Shown piece after piece: positions 1 through 7,767 of a stretch of DNA of 34,557 bases. Where the stretch lies: the IMG/VR virus record IMGVR_UViG_3300047548_000357, positions 1-34,557 of that record; one strand, written 5' to 3'. This stretch comes from a virus. A program made the translations under genes and the position numbers. Within the stretch, counting starts at the first letter, position 1; each line of letters opens with the position of its first letter. The notes beneath the pieces were generated by a model, which was not told the origin of the DNA, did not search any database, and worked only from the letters and a program-made list of their open reading frames with translations.

Positions 1-206
1 ACTGTTTGGCCGTTACACATGTAAAACCCGTCATCAGCCAAAAAGTACGTCTTGTCAGCAAGTTGGGCAATCGACCCGTTAGAAATGCAGCCAATCGCTC
101 TAGAAATAGCGTCAAACTGGAAAAAGAACGGCGAACCAGAGTACGTCATCCGATAAATCGCGCGTTCAAGGAAAATCAATCCATATTCACCACCAGAAAC
201 ACCAGT
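1..206. repeat. Terminal overlap, left copy (circular-assembly redundancy)
   Basis: These 206 bases recur at 34352-34557 with a single difference: T at 79 against C at 34430. The gene crossing this point stays in frame when the copies are merged, so the repeat is most simply the overlap left by assembling a circular or circularly permuted genome. It is not a physical terminal repeat inserted in a gene. The unit genome is then about 34,351 bp. Confidence 0.93.
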
Positions 207-782
207 AATGTCCCCGCCATCAGGCAGAACTTGAGAATCAGCCTGACTAGATGCCGATGCAGTCCAATTGGTTTCGTTATTAATGTCGCACCAATAAACA
301 GTGGACTCAGCGCCAGCAACATTTCCTGCAACAACGAAGTCTCGAACAACAGTTACGTATTTTGCTGTCGGCGCATCAGCAGAAAGGTCTCCAAACGTAG
401 TGCCACCAGCTAGGTTATATGCCTGAAGCTTGTTGATCCCGTTTGCGAGAATCATTTTTGGGCCGAATTGCGTAATGTCCCACGCAAGCGCAGAATAACC
501 TCCAGCCTTGCTAATATCGTCGTATTCGTTATTGCCAGAATCAAACCGATAAAGCTTTGTAGCAGATGCGGCAAAAAGCGTATTTTGGCTTGCAAATTTG
601 CCAGAAAACGCATTAAGCAACGTCTCGCCAGCAACAATATCCGCGTTAGGATACGGCTGTACTTTATTAAGAGAAGCGTAGCCGTTAGCAACAGGATAGC
701 AATTCAAAGCATCCGTAACAGATCCGGTAACTCCAGGTTGGTCTGGAGTCCACTCACCAAAAACTAGCCTTGTTTTAGCCAT
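1..782 (-). CDS. P22 gp10-like tail hub/DNA-stabilization protein, 5' part
   Basis: This is the N-terminal 260 codons of a gene that continues at 34351-33472 after circularisation, 553 aa in total. I translated the frame from ATG at 782 to base 1 and found no stop; 782 plus 880 bases make 554 codons exactly. The sequence begins MAKTRLVFGEW and contains repeated short beta segments and the motif YWCDINNETNW (about residues 160-170), a style seen in beta-propeller tail hub proteins related to P22 gp10. The start overlaps the upstream gene by 19 nt. The gp10 relationship is inferred from size, position and propeller-like style; another tail structural protein is possible. Confidence 0.75.
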   Translation of the reverse strand, partial: MAKTRLVFGEWTPDQPGVTGSVTDALNCYPVANGYASLNKVQPYPNADIVAGETLLNAFSGKFASQNTLFAASATKLYRFDSGNNEYDDISKAGGYSALAWDITQFGPKMILANGINKLQAYNLAGGTTFGDLSADAPTAKYVTVVRDFVVAGNVAGAESTVYWCDINNETNWTASASSQADSQVLPDGGDITGVSGGEYGLIFLERAIYRMTYSGSPFFFQFDAISRAIGCISNGSIAQLADKTYFLADDGFYMCNGQT

Positions 783-1234
783 ATATCCGATTCCGCTTGC
801 GTTCTAATCCACTCTTCCCCAACAATGTAACCAATTGCTGCTACTGTTGTGCTTCCAGCAAATGAGCCAGAAGCATATTGATTTACCTTAGCATCACAAC
901 TCACGATTGCTTGTGATGTTATTGAAATTGGCTGTTCTTGCTGAACAAACGCATCAACCGACAATGAGCCAGCAGAAGCAATTGATGCCGCACCAATTCT
1001 TGTATATCCGCCAATTGCCGAAACTGTAGCCGAACTATTAATTGATGCAACACCAACTTTAAGAAGGTTAGCGTTGGCTGCAACTGTCGCCCTTCCGACA
1101 ACTGATGCAGAACCTTCAATAAATCCAGCAGAGCATGTAACAATTGCTTTACCAGTTATTGCAGCAGATGCCAGTACCGCCTTTTCACCAGCAGACGATA
1201 GTGACGCTGAAGATAGCGGTATGAAGCCAAGCAT
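764..1234 (-). CDS. Ala/Ser-rich 20-residue repeat protein (tail region, unknown)
   Basis: 156 aa, function not recognised. The protein is made of degenerate tandem units of about 20 residues with the pattern T/I-V-x-A-(x)n-G-x-A-S-I-x-S-x-A. The repeat also shows in DNA: the string attgatgc or a one-base variant occurs at 981, 1041 and 1101. Short alternating hydrophobic strands with small residues suggest a beta-solenoid or fibrous structural protein. It lies between a tail-assembly-like gene and the gp10-like gene and overlaps the latter by 19 nt. A virion surface or fiber-associated role is inferred from context only. Confidence 0.7.
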   Translation of the reverse strand: MLGFIPLSSASLSSAGEKAVLASAAITGKAIVTCSAGFIEGSASVVGRATVAANANLLKVGVASINSSATVSAIGGYTRIGAASIASAGSLSVDAFVQQEQPISITSQAIVSCDAKVNQYASGSFAGSTTVAAIGYIVGEEWIRTQAESDIWLKQG

Positions 1235-1246
1235 CTCTTATCCCAA

Positions 1247-1774
1247 TTAAAGAGTAGCAGCCAAAACAAACAGATCATCAATCTGTCGCTCGGTTAGGCC
1301 AAGCTGCGCCGTCAATTGTTGCACAAGCGGGAAATCGCGGCGAATCTCTTGCGCGTATTCCCAATCAATTCTTGCTGCTCGTTTTTGCGCTGGGTCAACG
1401 ATGCTATCAAGCATAGACTCAATCACATCAAGCAAATTGCCGTCAGAGTACGGAGTATTTAGCATAGCAAGCCGACCTTGACGCATTGTTACATAAGAAG
1501 GAATTGAGGATTTGCGCTCAGCTTCAATTTCTTCAACAGTTTTATCAACAATAGGCCAACTACGAATTAGTTCTTCATTTTCAAAAACAAAAACTGCTTC
1601 TGCGTATTTTTGAAAAGGAGCAATGTCTTGTTTTGGCAAATTTTTTATTTTATAAACGCCAAATTGAGCGCGCTGCTCGTCTGTCAAACTTTCTGCTGTT
1701 TGGTATACAGAGTCAGAAAACACAATGTTTCCATTTAGCTCTGTCCAGATTCCATTGATTTTTTGTGCGTACAT
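1247..1774 (-). CDS. Tail fiber assembly-like protein
   Basis: 175 aa. The C-terminal half follows a pattern common in phage tail-fiber assembly or chaperone-like proteins: a segment like RQGRLAML, then RAARIDWEYAQEIRRDFP, then a final helix LGLTERQIDDLFVLAA. The N-terminal half (MYAQKINGIWTEL) resembles the substrate-handling part of such small proteins. It lies directly downstream of three fiber-like genes, the usual place for a fiber chaperone. It could instead be a minor structural protein; the C-terminal motif is the main evidence. Confidence 0.65.
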   Translation of the reverse strand: MYAQKINGIWTELNGNIVFSDSVYQTAESLTDEQRAQFGVYKIKNLPKQDIAPFQKYAEAVFVFENEELIRSWPIVDKTVEEIEAERKSSIPSYVTMRQGRLAMLNTPYSDGNLLDVIESMLDSIVDPAQKRAARIDWEYAQEIRRDFPLVQQLTAQLGLTERQIDDLFVLAATL

Positions 1775-1783
1775 TTTTACCCC

Positions 1784-2518
1784 TTAAGCTGGCCGCAAGG
1801 AAATGGTTGCAGCACACCAAGCATAATCAACACTATCAGTTCCACCGCCAGTCCACGCTGGTGGGTTATATGCACCAGATGCCCATGCAGAATAAGATGC
1901 AATTGATGTTTTACATGATGTATTGCTTCCAGAGGCATTAATATTAATTGCGTTTTCCATTCCTGATGGAGTGGTAAGCGCTGTTGTGTTACTGGCAGCA
2001 GAAGAGCCAAGTCCACATGCCAAAATAACAGATCCAGCTGTTGTCGGAGTAATTGCAGGAGAATTTGGTATTAAGCTATCAAGGCCGGTAGCCGTAGTTG
2101 GCGTTACATCCATTGGGGTTGTTGTGTTTACATTTCTCCAAACATGAGCAACAGAAGCTGCGCCACGGTTACTACTTCCAGACCCAAGAACAGTTACGCT
2201 AGTTTCTGTTCCATCAGACACTTTATAAGCAACAACCATTGTTGCTTCATAAGGATCATTAGAAAAAAGGTCTGTAAATGCTTGCGTATAACCCGCTGTA
2301 GTTACGCCCACATCTCTTTGTGCAATTCCAGTAGTTGAGATGCCAGTGACAACAACAATTAAATCACCGGACTGTGGGGCACTTCCAACCCCTCCAGACA
2401 AACTATTTAATGTAATGCTGTAATCAACTCCAGCCGCATTTGTAGCAGAAGCGCCACCAACATATGTTGGTGAAGCTTGGCCACGAACAGCAAACAAAGC
2501 CTGAATGATTCCGCTCAT
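1784..2518 (-). CDS. Putative tail fiber/receptor-binding structural protein
   Basis: 244 aa starting MSGIIQALFAVRG. I chose ATG at 2518 rather than an upstream in-frame ATG because it overlaps the TGA of the preceding fiber gene (ATGA). The protein is rich in Gly, Ser, Thr and Ala, has no charged coiled coil, and ends in beta-strand-like segments (DYAWCAATISLRPA). It has one Cys in a CKTS segment and one near the C-terminus. Composition and the neighbouring fiber genes suggest a distal tail or adhesin component. No specific receptor or enzyme motif is visible. Confidence 0.65.
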   Translation of the reverse strand: MSGIIQALFAVRGQASPTYVGGASATNAAGVDYSITLNSLSGGVGSAPQSGDLIVVVTGISTTGIAQRDVGVTTAGYTQAFTDLFSNDPYEATMVVAYKVSDGTETSVTVLGSGSSNRGAASVAHVWRNVNTTTPMDVTPTTATGLDSLIPNSPAITPTTAGSVILACGLGSSAASNTTALTTPSGMENAININASGSNTSCKTSIASYSAWASGAYNPPAWTGGGTDSVDYAWCAATISLRPA

Positions 2519-3570
2519 GTCAGACCCGTTCCAGAAATAATCCACTCAGTAGAAGTGATTTTAATTGCAGTGGCAACACCGTTTGCAGCCAGCGTTCTGC
2601 TTCCGGTAGTCCCAGCTCCAGCAAGCCGCATGGTATCCGTTGTGATTGCAATAGTAATTGTTCCGGCACTATTCTGATTAACAAACGTGACAGCTGTGCC
2701 AATTGGGAAGGCAACAGACGAGTTCGCAGGAATCGTAAATATACGCGCCGTCGTATCTGCAGACGGATGGAGAATATGCTTCCCTGCATCTCCCAAAACA
2801 AGCGTATACGCTGCTGATTGGCTATTTTGAGGGATGTTTTTATACCCAACCTCGTTAGTGCCGTCAACAGTAAGTGTGTTGCTTGCGCCGCTAATAGTCT
2901 TGTTCGTCAACGTATCAGTAGTGGCTCGACCAACAAGCGTATCTGTAGACGTTGGGAGCGTTAGCGTTCCGGTATTGCTAATAGTGCTAATTACCGGAGT
3001 AGTGAGTGTTTTATTGGTAAGCGTCTCACTTCCGGCCAGCGTAGCAAAATCAGCATCGGTAACAGCTGTATTAAACTGAGCAATCGTGCCAGATATTGTG
3101 TTAGAGCCTAGCGCAATCGTCTTATTTGTTAGCGTTTGAGAGTCGCTCGTCCCAACAACCGTTCCCGCTGGAGCGGTTTTTCCTGCCCATGTCGTCAGAT
3201 CTGCGTCATACGCTTGAATATCCGTCCCGATAGTCAGCCCAGGAACGTTCCCGCTTGCGTCTTTGTATACAGATTTGCCGGCAGGGTATGTAACAAAAAC
3301 ATCTTTTGTACCAGCGCCAAAGTTAACAGCAGAATTTGCGTTAGATGACGCAAGGATCGTATCTCGCGACAGAGTTGCTCCTGCCGACGTATACGTACCA
3401 AGACCAACTTCCCAATCAGAATCTAGCGTAATAGCGTAATAACATGTATTGCCATTGCCGATGCCGCTAGAAAACGTCTGATAACCAGCAACAGCGCCGC
3501 CCAAAGTAAGAGTGCCAGTGCCGGTAGTGGTGGACGTTTCCCTTACACGGTCAGCAATAACAAGCGCCAT
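2515..3570 (-). CDS. Tail fiber protein with LTNKT repeats
   Basis: 351 aa. The N-terminus (ALVIADRVRETSTTTGTGTL) is a common phage-fiber beginning, probably the virion attachment domain. The central part carries the recurrent TLTNKT motif at least four times (LTNKTIALG, LTNKTLTTP, LTNKTISGA and related), typical of trimeric beta-fiber shafts. The C-terminal about 100 residues have a compact beta-domain style (VLGDAGKHILHPSADTTAR), likely an exposed tip. It is coupled to the following gene by ATGA overlap. Host receptor specificity cannot be read from the sequence. Confidence 0.85.
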   Translation of the reverse strand: MALVIADRVRETSTTTGTGTLTLGGAVAGYQTFSSGIGNGNTCYYAITLDSDWEVGLGTYTSAGATLSRDTILASSNANSAVNFGAGTKDVFVTYPAGKSVYKDASGNVPGLTIGTDIQAYDADLTTWAGKTAPAGTVVGTSDSQTLTNKTIALGSNTISGTIAQFNTAVTDADFATLAGSETLTNKTLTTPVISTISNTGTLTLPTSTDTLVGRATTDTLTNKTISGASNTLTVDGTNEVGYKNIPQNSQSAAYTLVLGDAGKHILHPSADTTARIFTIPANSSVAFPIGTAVTFVNQNSAGTITIAITTDTMRLAGAGTTGSRTLAANGVATAIKITSTEWIISGTGLT

Positions 3571-3572
3571 AA

Positions 3573-3959
3573 TTACTCCAGAGTAACGGAAAGGTTGCCG
3601 GTAGAAATGGTGAAAATGTCACCAGAGGAAACGGATTTCGACGTATCTAGAGCGGTATGGAACAGCAGATTACCCGTGGTTTGAGCGTCCATGATGCCAA
3701 TGTGAGTAATCGTGCCCCAAGAGCCAGTGGCAGTAGGAAATGTTACAGATGCGCTGTTAGTTGAAACGCCGTTAGACGGAGCACCAAACGTCACTGCCGT
3801 TCGCTGATACGATCCGCCAGAAACTTCAGTGCCGGTGTTTGCGTCGGTCGGATCGGTAGTAAACAGGGCAACATAAACGTTAGCCGGGCTTGTGTAGGTA
3901 GTTGCTCGAAGAGTCGCATTAATAAGCGCGTTTTCGAGATAATTCGACATTTCTGCCAT
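3573..3959 (-). CDS. Conserved phage minor structural (tail fiber-like) protein
   Basis: 128 aa beginning MAEMSNYLENALINATLRATTYTSP and continuing NVYVALFTTDPTD. Small phage proteins of this length with a YLEN..LN..LR.T.Y..P..VY.ALFT start are widespread in head-tail or tail gene clusters. They are usually annotated only as tail or fiber-like. The C-terminal half is beta-rich (THIGIMDAQTTGNLLFH). It is placed between the head-tail adaptor and the main fiber gene. The role is inferred as a virion component; the exact function is unknown. The start could be the first or fourth codon. Confidence 0.7.
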   Translation of the reverse strand: MAEMSNYLENALINATLRATTYTSPANVYVALFTTDPTDANTGTEVSGGSYQRTAVTFGAPSNGVSTNSASVTFPTATGSWGTITHIGIMDAQTTGNLLFHTALDTSKSVSSGDIFTISTGNLSVTLE

Positions 3960-3967
3960 GATTCACC

Positions 3968-4582
3968 TCAGTTAAAAGTCATAGACATGGGTTGACCGCT
4001 ATATTCGCTTCCCTGGTCAGCGTTGTTGATCGCCGTAATTGCGCGCTCATACAATGCACCCCAAGTCTGCAACCTTGCATCATTCATCAGATAAGGCTCT
4101 GCTTCTGCCAAAGACCCATAAAGCAAAGCGTCAGCACAATAAGCAAGCCATGTATTGCTTTGATTATTAACCCCAAGAGGCGATGGCTTTGCGTAATAAA
4201 GCATTTGCAAAGTATAAGCCGCGTCTGGAATAGGGGCAAGTTGCATTTCTGCTGCCAAAACTGTGTAATTAAACGGCTTGCCAGCCTCTTTTACTCGCGC
4301 TTTGCGATAAAAGTTATTTGGAGCCATATATGTCAGGCCGCTAATCGGATTAGTATCAAGATGAATATCACGCATCTCAATAAAATCAGTTGGCAATCCA
4401 ACCGTATTATCATCTGCCGTAGTAATAGCAGTAGAAACTGACAGCATTTGCCGAATTCGCAGGTCTCGGCTTAGTCGTTCTTCCGCAAGGCGAATAAAGT
4501 CCGGAATAACGCTATCAAGATCATTTCGAGCAAGATACGCTGCAATCGTTGTTTGTAGCTCTGAATATGTGCTTAGTGCCAT
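3968..4582 (-). CDS. Head-tail adaptor/connector protein
   Basis: 204 aa, MALSTYSELQTTIAAYLARNDL followed by FIRLAEERLSRDLRIRQM. This helical start, with a tyrosine-containing strand region and a segment like LYYAKPSPLG after it, is typical of phage adaptor proteins of the SU10/tail-tubular-A type. Those form the ring below the portal in short-tailed phages. Its position after portal, scaffold and capsid fits. The family call is from pattern memory; a structure-based search would settle it. Confidence 0.75.
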   Translation of the reverse strand: MALSTYSELQTTIAAYLARNDLDSVIPDFIRLAEERLSRDLRIRQMLSVSTAITTADDNTVGLPTDFIEMRDIHLDTNPISGLTYMAPNNFYRKARVKEAGKPFNYTVLAAEMQLAPIPDAAYTLQMLYYAKPSPLGVNNQSNTWLAYCADALLYGSLAEAEPYLMNDARLQTWGALYERAITAINNADQGSEYSGQPMSMTFN

Positions 4583-4583
4583 A

Positions 4584-5237
4584 TCAATCCTCTACTTGCT
4601 CAAAATCTTTCCAGCCGTACTCATAAGTACCAATGTGACGGATGTGCATGGATAGCTCATGGTCAACATAGGTTGCGAATCCATTATCGCCAGCCTTGAC
4701 GCAGAAATGCACGTCCTCACCGCAAACGCCAGTCGGCCCCCATCCAGTATCAAACCAAGGGCGCGGGACGTTATCAAACACTTCACGACGGATCAGCACA
4801 GCGCCAAAACCAACAGCGGTAATTTCCTCAACGCCTTCTTTGCCGCGAGAATCCACGTTCTCCCATTTGAAGATCGTTTTCTCGCCATCCTGACGCTTCG
4901 TGAGCAGCTTTGCCGTTGGCATCACAGGCTTTCTACGGGTCGTGGCGTTAACACCAATAATAGGAACTTCACGACTCAGCAGAATATCAATAATGTCAGG
5001 AGGGAAACGCATATCTGAATCGATGAACAGAACAGCGTCGCAGCCTTCTTTTAGCGCAACCTCAACCAACTTTTCGCGTTGATCGAAAATCAGCGTTCCC
5101 GGCATAGTATAAAGATTCAGCCCACCATCCCCTTCTTTGCACCTGGTAGACGCATCATGTGCAGTCATCCGAGCAAAATCAAAGGCAAATCCAGTATGAA
5201 CTTCATCCCTACACGGCACACATACGCCGATTCTCAT
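4584..5237 (-). CDS. Glycosyltransferase-like (GT-A) protein in the head-tail cluster
   Basis: 217 aa. I chose ATG at 5237 because AGAGGA lies at SD distance and the start overlaps the upstream stop as ATGA. A GT-A fold is indicated by MRIGVCVPCRDEV at the start, then VLFIDSDMRFPPDI with a DSD metal/nucleotide-sugar motif (residues 73-75), and a later GEDVHFCVKAGDNG segment matching the second acidic motif of such enzymes. It probably transfers a sugar from a nucleotide-sugar donor; substrate unknown. An enzyme between capsid-associated and adaptor genes is unusual and suggests modification of a virion protein or host glycan (inference). Confidence 0.8.
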   Translation of the reverse strand: MRIGVCVPCRDEVHTGFAFDFARMTAHDASTRCKEGDGGLNLYTMPGTLIFDQREKLVEVALKEGCDAVLFIDSDMRFPPDIIDILLSREVPIIGVNATTRRKPVMPTAKLLTKRQDGEKTIFKWENVDSRGKEGVEEITAVGFGAVLIRREVFDNVPRPWFDTGWGPTGVCGEDVHFCVKAGDNGFATYVDHELSMHIRHIGTYEYGWKDFEQVED

Positions 5238-5524
5238 ATTGTTCCTCTGTAAGTCTTCCAAACAGCATTTTCAGGGTCGTTAAGCCATCGAGCAAAACCA
5301 ACATCATCAACAACAGCAAAACCACGCATAATACCTCGTTGGTTCAATGCATCAATAACCGTAAACGGAATTCGCGCCACATGATGAAGATCATTAAGAT
5401 GGCCGGTTCGCTCTTTATCAAAAGCTAGTTGTGCTTTATTGGCTTCAATAATGTCGCCAACATCCTGAGTAGTTTCGATGACAATCCCGCCGTCATCGTC
5501 TGCATGTACTGTTTGTTTTCGCAT
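5234..5524 (-). CDS. Conserved small protein encoded next to the major capsid
   Basis: 96 aa beginning MRKQTVHADDDGGIVIETTQDV. ATG at 5524 was preferred because GGAGGGG precedes it by about 9 nt; upstream residues in the frame would lie in a terminator hairpin. Proteins of this pattern (early TTQDV, middle HHVARIPFTVID, ending ARWLNDPENAVWKTYRG) commonly follow capsid genes in short-tailed phages and lack a defined role. A head completion or virion role is plausible. Its RBS sits in the 3' arm of the hairpin behind the capsid gene, so expression may be coupled to readthrough or ribosome passage. Confidence 0.75.
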   Translation of the reverse strand: MRKQTVHADDDGGIVIETTQDVGDIIEANKAQLAFDKERTGHLNDLHHVARIPFTVIDALNQRGIMRGFAVVDDVGFARWLNDPENAVWKTYRGTI

Positions 5525-5527
5525 GTT

Positions 5528-5558
5528 AAAAAGCCCCTCCACCGTTAAGCAGAGGGGC
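5528..5558 (-). terminator. Intrinsic terminator behind the capsid gene
   Basis: On the leftward strand a perfect 7-bp stem (GCCCCTC/GAGGGGC, 5558-5552 with 5539-5533) encloses a 12-nt loop and is followed directly by five U residues (5532-5528). It begins about 8 nt after the capsid stop codon. Its 3' arm doubles as the ribosome-binding site of the next gene. It probably terminates part of the transcripts, giving high capsid mRNA relative to downstream genes. Confidence 0.8.
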
Positions 5559-5565
5559 AATCACA

Positions 5566-6510
5566 TTACAGGCTAAAGTCCAGGTCGGCAACGATACCGT
5601 GAGCGGCTTCGTTCTTCACTTCCAGCGTCACTTCCGCAAGAATCTGGGTCTTCTCGCTATCGCCAGCTTTTGCCAGTTCGTTGGTCTGGAACGGGCGCAG
5701 GTAAGCCAGAGCAGCGTATTCAGGATCCAGAATCAGCGCATCACGGGTACGCATGAATCGGTTCGGAACAACGCTCATCGTGCCAAAGTCCGACATATAC
5801 ACATCAGCAGCGCCGATGATGGTGGTCGGCTTGTTCGACGGAGCTTGGAATCGCTGTGCTGCGATACCTGCAAACGTCGAAACCTTCTGCTTACCAGCCG
5901 CGCCAACCATCAGAATCTTCGGCGAGCCGCCCGAAGTAAACACCTCAGCAACAACGGTCTTCAGCAGAGTTTCCGTGAAGGTGCGCTGAGTGCCATCGGT
6001 GCGGGTCGAAACGCCAATGGTCGCCGGATCTGCGCCACCCGAACCAACGTCCGAGTTGGTCTTAATCCACGACAGCAGCGAACCCATTTGACGAGCCGTA
6101 GTCGAGCTACCAGCCGAACGGCCTTGATTCGACAGCAGAATCGTTTCCAGATCGCGCTTCAGTTCTGCCGAAGCTTTGGCCAGTTGGTAAGCCTTTTCCG
6201 ACTTACGGCCAGCTTTGTTCACTGCATCCAGAGTGCCCGACACTTGAATCGTCTTTTGAACGATTTGGGTGTAGTTACCAAGACGAACGGTCGGCGACAG
6301 GGTTGCCGAAGTAGCGTCAGCGCCTTCAACAGCAGCATTAGCAGTCGTTGCGGCAGCAAGCGAGTCAGTCTGCCACTCATGGTAAACAGCGGTCGCCTTG
6401 GTCTTGCCAATCGACGACATGAACGGGGTTTCGGTCGGGGAGATGTTGTAGATAACATCCGTCAGGTCTTCGCGCTGGCCAATGGCCGAATGTGCGGTAT
6501 AAGTAGGCAT
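5566..6510 (-). CDS. Major capsid protein (SU10/DUF5309-type, HK97 fold)
   Basis: 314 aa. The start MPTYTAHSAIGQREDLTDVIYNISPTETPFMSS is characteristic of the SU10-type major capsid family: a Q-R-E-D-L segment, then I-x-N-I-S-P-x-x-T-P-F. The centre has ELKRDLETILLSNQG and later SDFGTMSVVPNRFM and DPEYAALAYLRPF, also family-like. Codon choice is visibly more GC-ending than in neighbours, as expected for a very highly expressed gene. A strong GGAAAG RBS precedes ATG. It is preceded by the scaffold and followed by an intrinsic terminator. It self-assembles into the icosahedral head. Confidence 0.92.
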   Translation of the reverse strand: MPTYTAHSAIGQREDLTDVIYNISPTETPFMSSIGKTKATAVYHEWQTDSLAAATTANAAVEGADATSATLSPTVRLGNYTQIVQKTIQVSGTLDAVNKAGRKSEKAYQLAKASAELKRDLETILLSNQGRSAGSSTTARQMGSLLSWIKTNSDVGSGGADPATIGVSTRTDGTQRTFTETLLKTVVAEVFTSGGSPKILMVGAAGKQKVSTFAGIAAQRFQAPSNKPTTIIGAADVYMSDFGTMSVVPNRFMRTRDALILDPEYAALAYLRPFQTNELAKAGDSEKTQILAEVTLEVKNEAAHGIVADLDFSL

Positions 6511-6522
6511 AATCTTTCCTTT

Positions 6523-7497
6523 TTACAAGAATCGTTCAAATACAGCAGCTGCGTCTGCTACTCGTCCTGAGTTTTTCGCTCGCTGCTTCAGTTTTTTCAC
6601 TTCCTCGCTTTGGATTTCGTTAGGGCGAGCAACGCCGGATTTAATAACCTTAGGCGCTTCTGCTACCCGCTTCGTAATTCCAGGCTTTGCAGATTGCAGC
6701 TTGTCATACTGCATAGCCTTCCAAAGCGTTAGTACATGGCGAGAGTCATAAATACTCCCAAGTTCTTCTTCGGAAAATCCGACTTTCATCCCAAACTCAC
6801 GCAGATCACGCCTGATTGCATCACCCTTTTTAGGATCTACAAATTCAGGAATTATTTCTGCAAGCTTTTGCGACTCTTGCTGAACTCGATAAGCAAGGCT
6901 TTGCTGCTGTTCTTGCATTTGTTGCGCCATGATCCGTTGGCGCTCTGCATTAACGGCTGCAAGTTGTTTCTCTCGCTGCGACATTTCAGCAACCTTAACG
7001 GCATAACCAATTGGGTCATTTTCCTTAAGGTAAGCCAAATCTTCCTCTTGCTGCGGCTGGTTAAGCATCTGCTCAATCAGTTGCAGCCGTTGCGCGTACT
7101 GGTCACGCAACATCTTCGCTTCTTCGATACGCTGGCGCTCTGCTTCTACCGCCTTGCGCTCTTCAGCGACTGCTTGCGATTTCTTTGTGTAATCTGTGCC
7201 AAGCTGATAAGACTTGATAAGCTCTTCAAGCGTTACCTCGCGTTCTTCACCTGCGGCTTTAACGCGGTATCGAGGCTGCTCTTGCTCTTCTTGCTCATCT
7301 TCTTGTTCTACCTCTGACTCATCCGATTCATCGTAATCATCAGATTCGGCCTCGCTATCGTTGGACTCTGCTTGAATCTCTGGTTGTTCCTGTTCGGAGC
7401 CAGAATCATCACCCATTAGTCCCAAAATAGCGCTGGCTGCACCACCCACATCCAACTCCGCACTCCCTTCCGGGGCCATGCCTTGAGTATCGCTCAT
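6523..7497 (-). CDS. Scaffolding protein
   Basis: 324 aa. The N-terminal about 75 residues are very acidic (runs of D, E, S, Q). The middle is a long charged coiled coil (EERKAVEAERQRIEEAK and similar heptads, about residues 105-215) and the C-terminus is basic and helical (EEVKKLKQRAKNSGR), the usual architecture of scaffolds whose basic tail binds the capsid. It lies directly upstream of the capsid. Two adjacent ATGs exist (7500 and 7497); AAGGA has better spacing to 7497. The protein would be absent from mature virions. Confidence 0.85.
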   Translation of the reverse strand: MSDTQGMAPEGSAELDVGGAASAILGLMGDDSGSEQEQPEIQAESNDSEAESDDYDESDESEVEQEDEQEEQEQPRYRVKAAGEEREVTLEELIKSYQLGTDYTKKSQAVAEERKAVEAERQRIEEAKMLRDQYAQRLQLIEQMLNQPQQEEDLAYLKENDPIGYAVKVAEMSQREKQLAAVNAERQRIMAQQMQEQQQSLAYRVQQESQKLAEIIPEFVDPKKGDAIRRDLREFGMKVGFSEEELGSIYDSRHVLTLWKAMQYDKLQSAKPGITKRVAEAPKVIKSGVARPNEIQSEEVKKLKQRAKNSGRVADAAAVFERFL

Positions 7498-7536
7498 CAT
7501 TATTTCCTTAATTATATCGGGAACTGCCCGACTCAG

Positions 7537-7767
7537 TTAAAAAACCTTAATACGCTTTTCGTCAATAGTTTTTTGAGAGGCCATGCCTTCAATATGCTCT
7601 TCAATACTATCCAATACTCTAAGACGCATATAAGCCACCTCTCTAACGTCAATGTCTTGATAATCGCTCATGATTATCTTGCTTAACTCAATTCCGCGTA
7701 GATTTTCCATCATTTCTTTAAAATAATCGTCACGGAGAAGATTAATAGCCCATTGCGATTTATCCAT
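7537..7767 (-). CDS. Small helical protein between portal and scaffold (unknown)
   Basis: 76 aa, MDKSQWAINLLRDDYFKEMMENLR. It is mostly helical and charged, with no recognisable catalytic motif. It begins on the last base of the portal stop codon (TAATG), so translation is coupled. Small proteins at this position in short-tailed phages are common and may act in head assembly or portal ring formation; no function is established from sequence. The high helix content is the only structural statement I can support. Confidence 0.65.
   Translation of the reverse strand: MDKSQWAINLLRDDYFKEMMENLRGIELSKIIMSDYQDIDVREVAYMRLRVLDSIEEHIEGMASQKTIDEKRIKVF

Noticed and set aside
1-206. True physical direct terminal repeats as in T7
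   Set aside because: The boundary falls arbitrarily inside a coding gene and the gene reads through; assembly overlap is simpler. Physical repeats elsewhere cannot be excluded.
6-413. 135-codon rightward frame at the left end
   Set aside because: It is antisense to the gp10-like gene, which is continuous in the other strand; composition is basic and shadow-like.
2815-3150. CRISPR-like repeats in the fiber gene
   Set aside because: The recurring LTNKT-coding units are protein-level fiber repeats with uneven spacing and no spacers of constant length.
5599-6570. 323-codon open frame antisense to the capsid gene
   Set aside because: It mirrors the strong codon bias of the capsid gene, has an Arg/Ser-rich composition, and lacks any RBS or family pattern.
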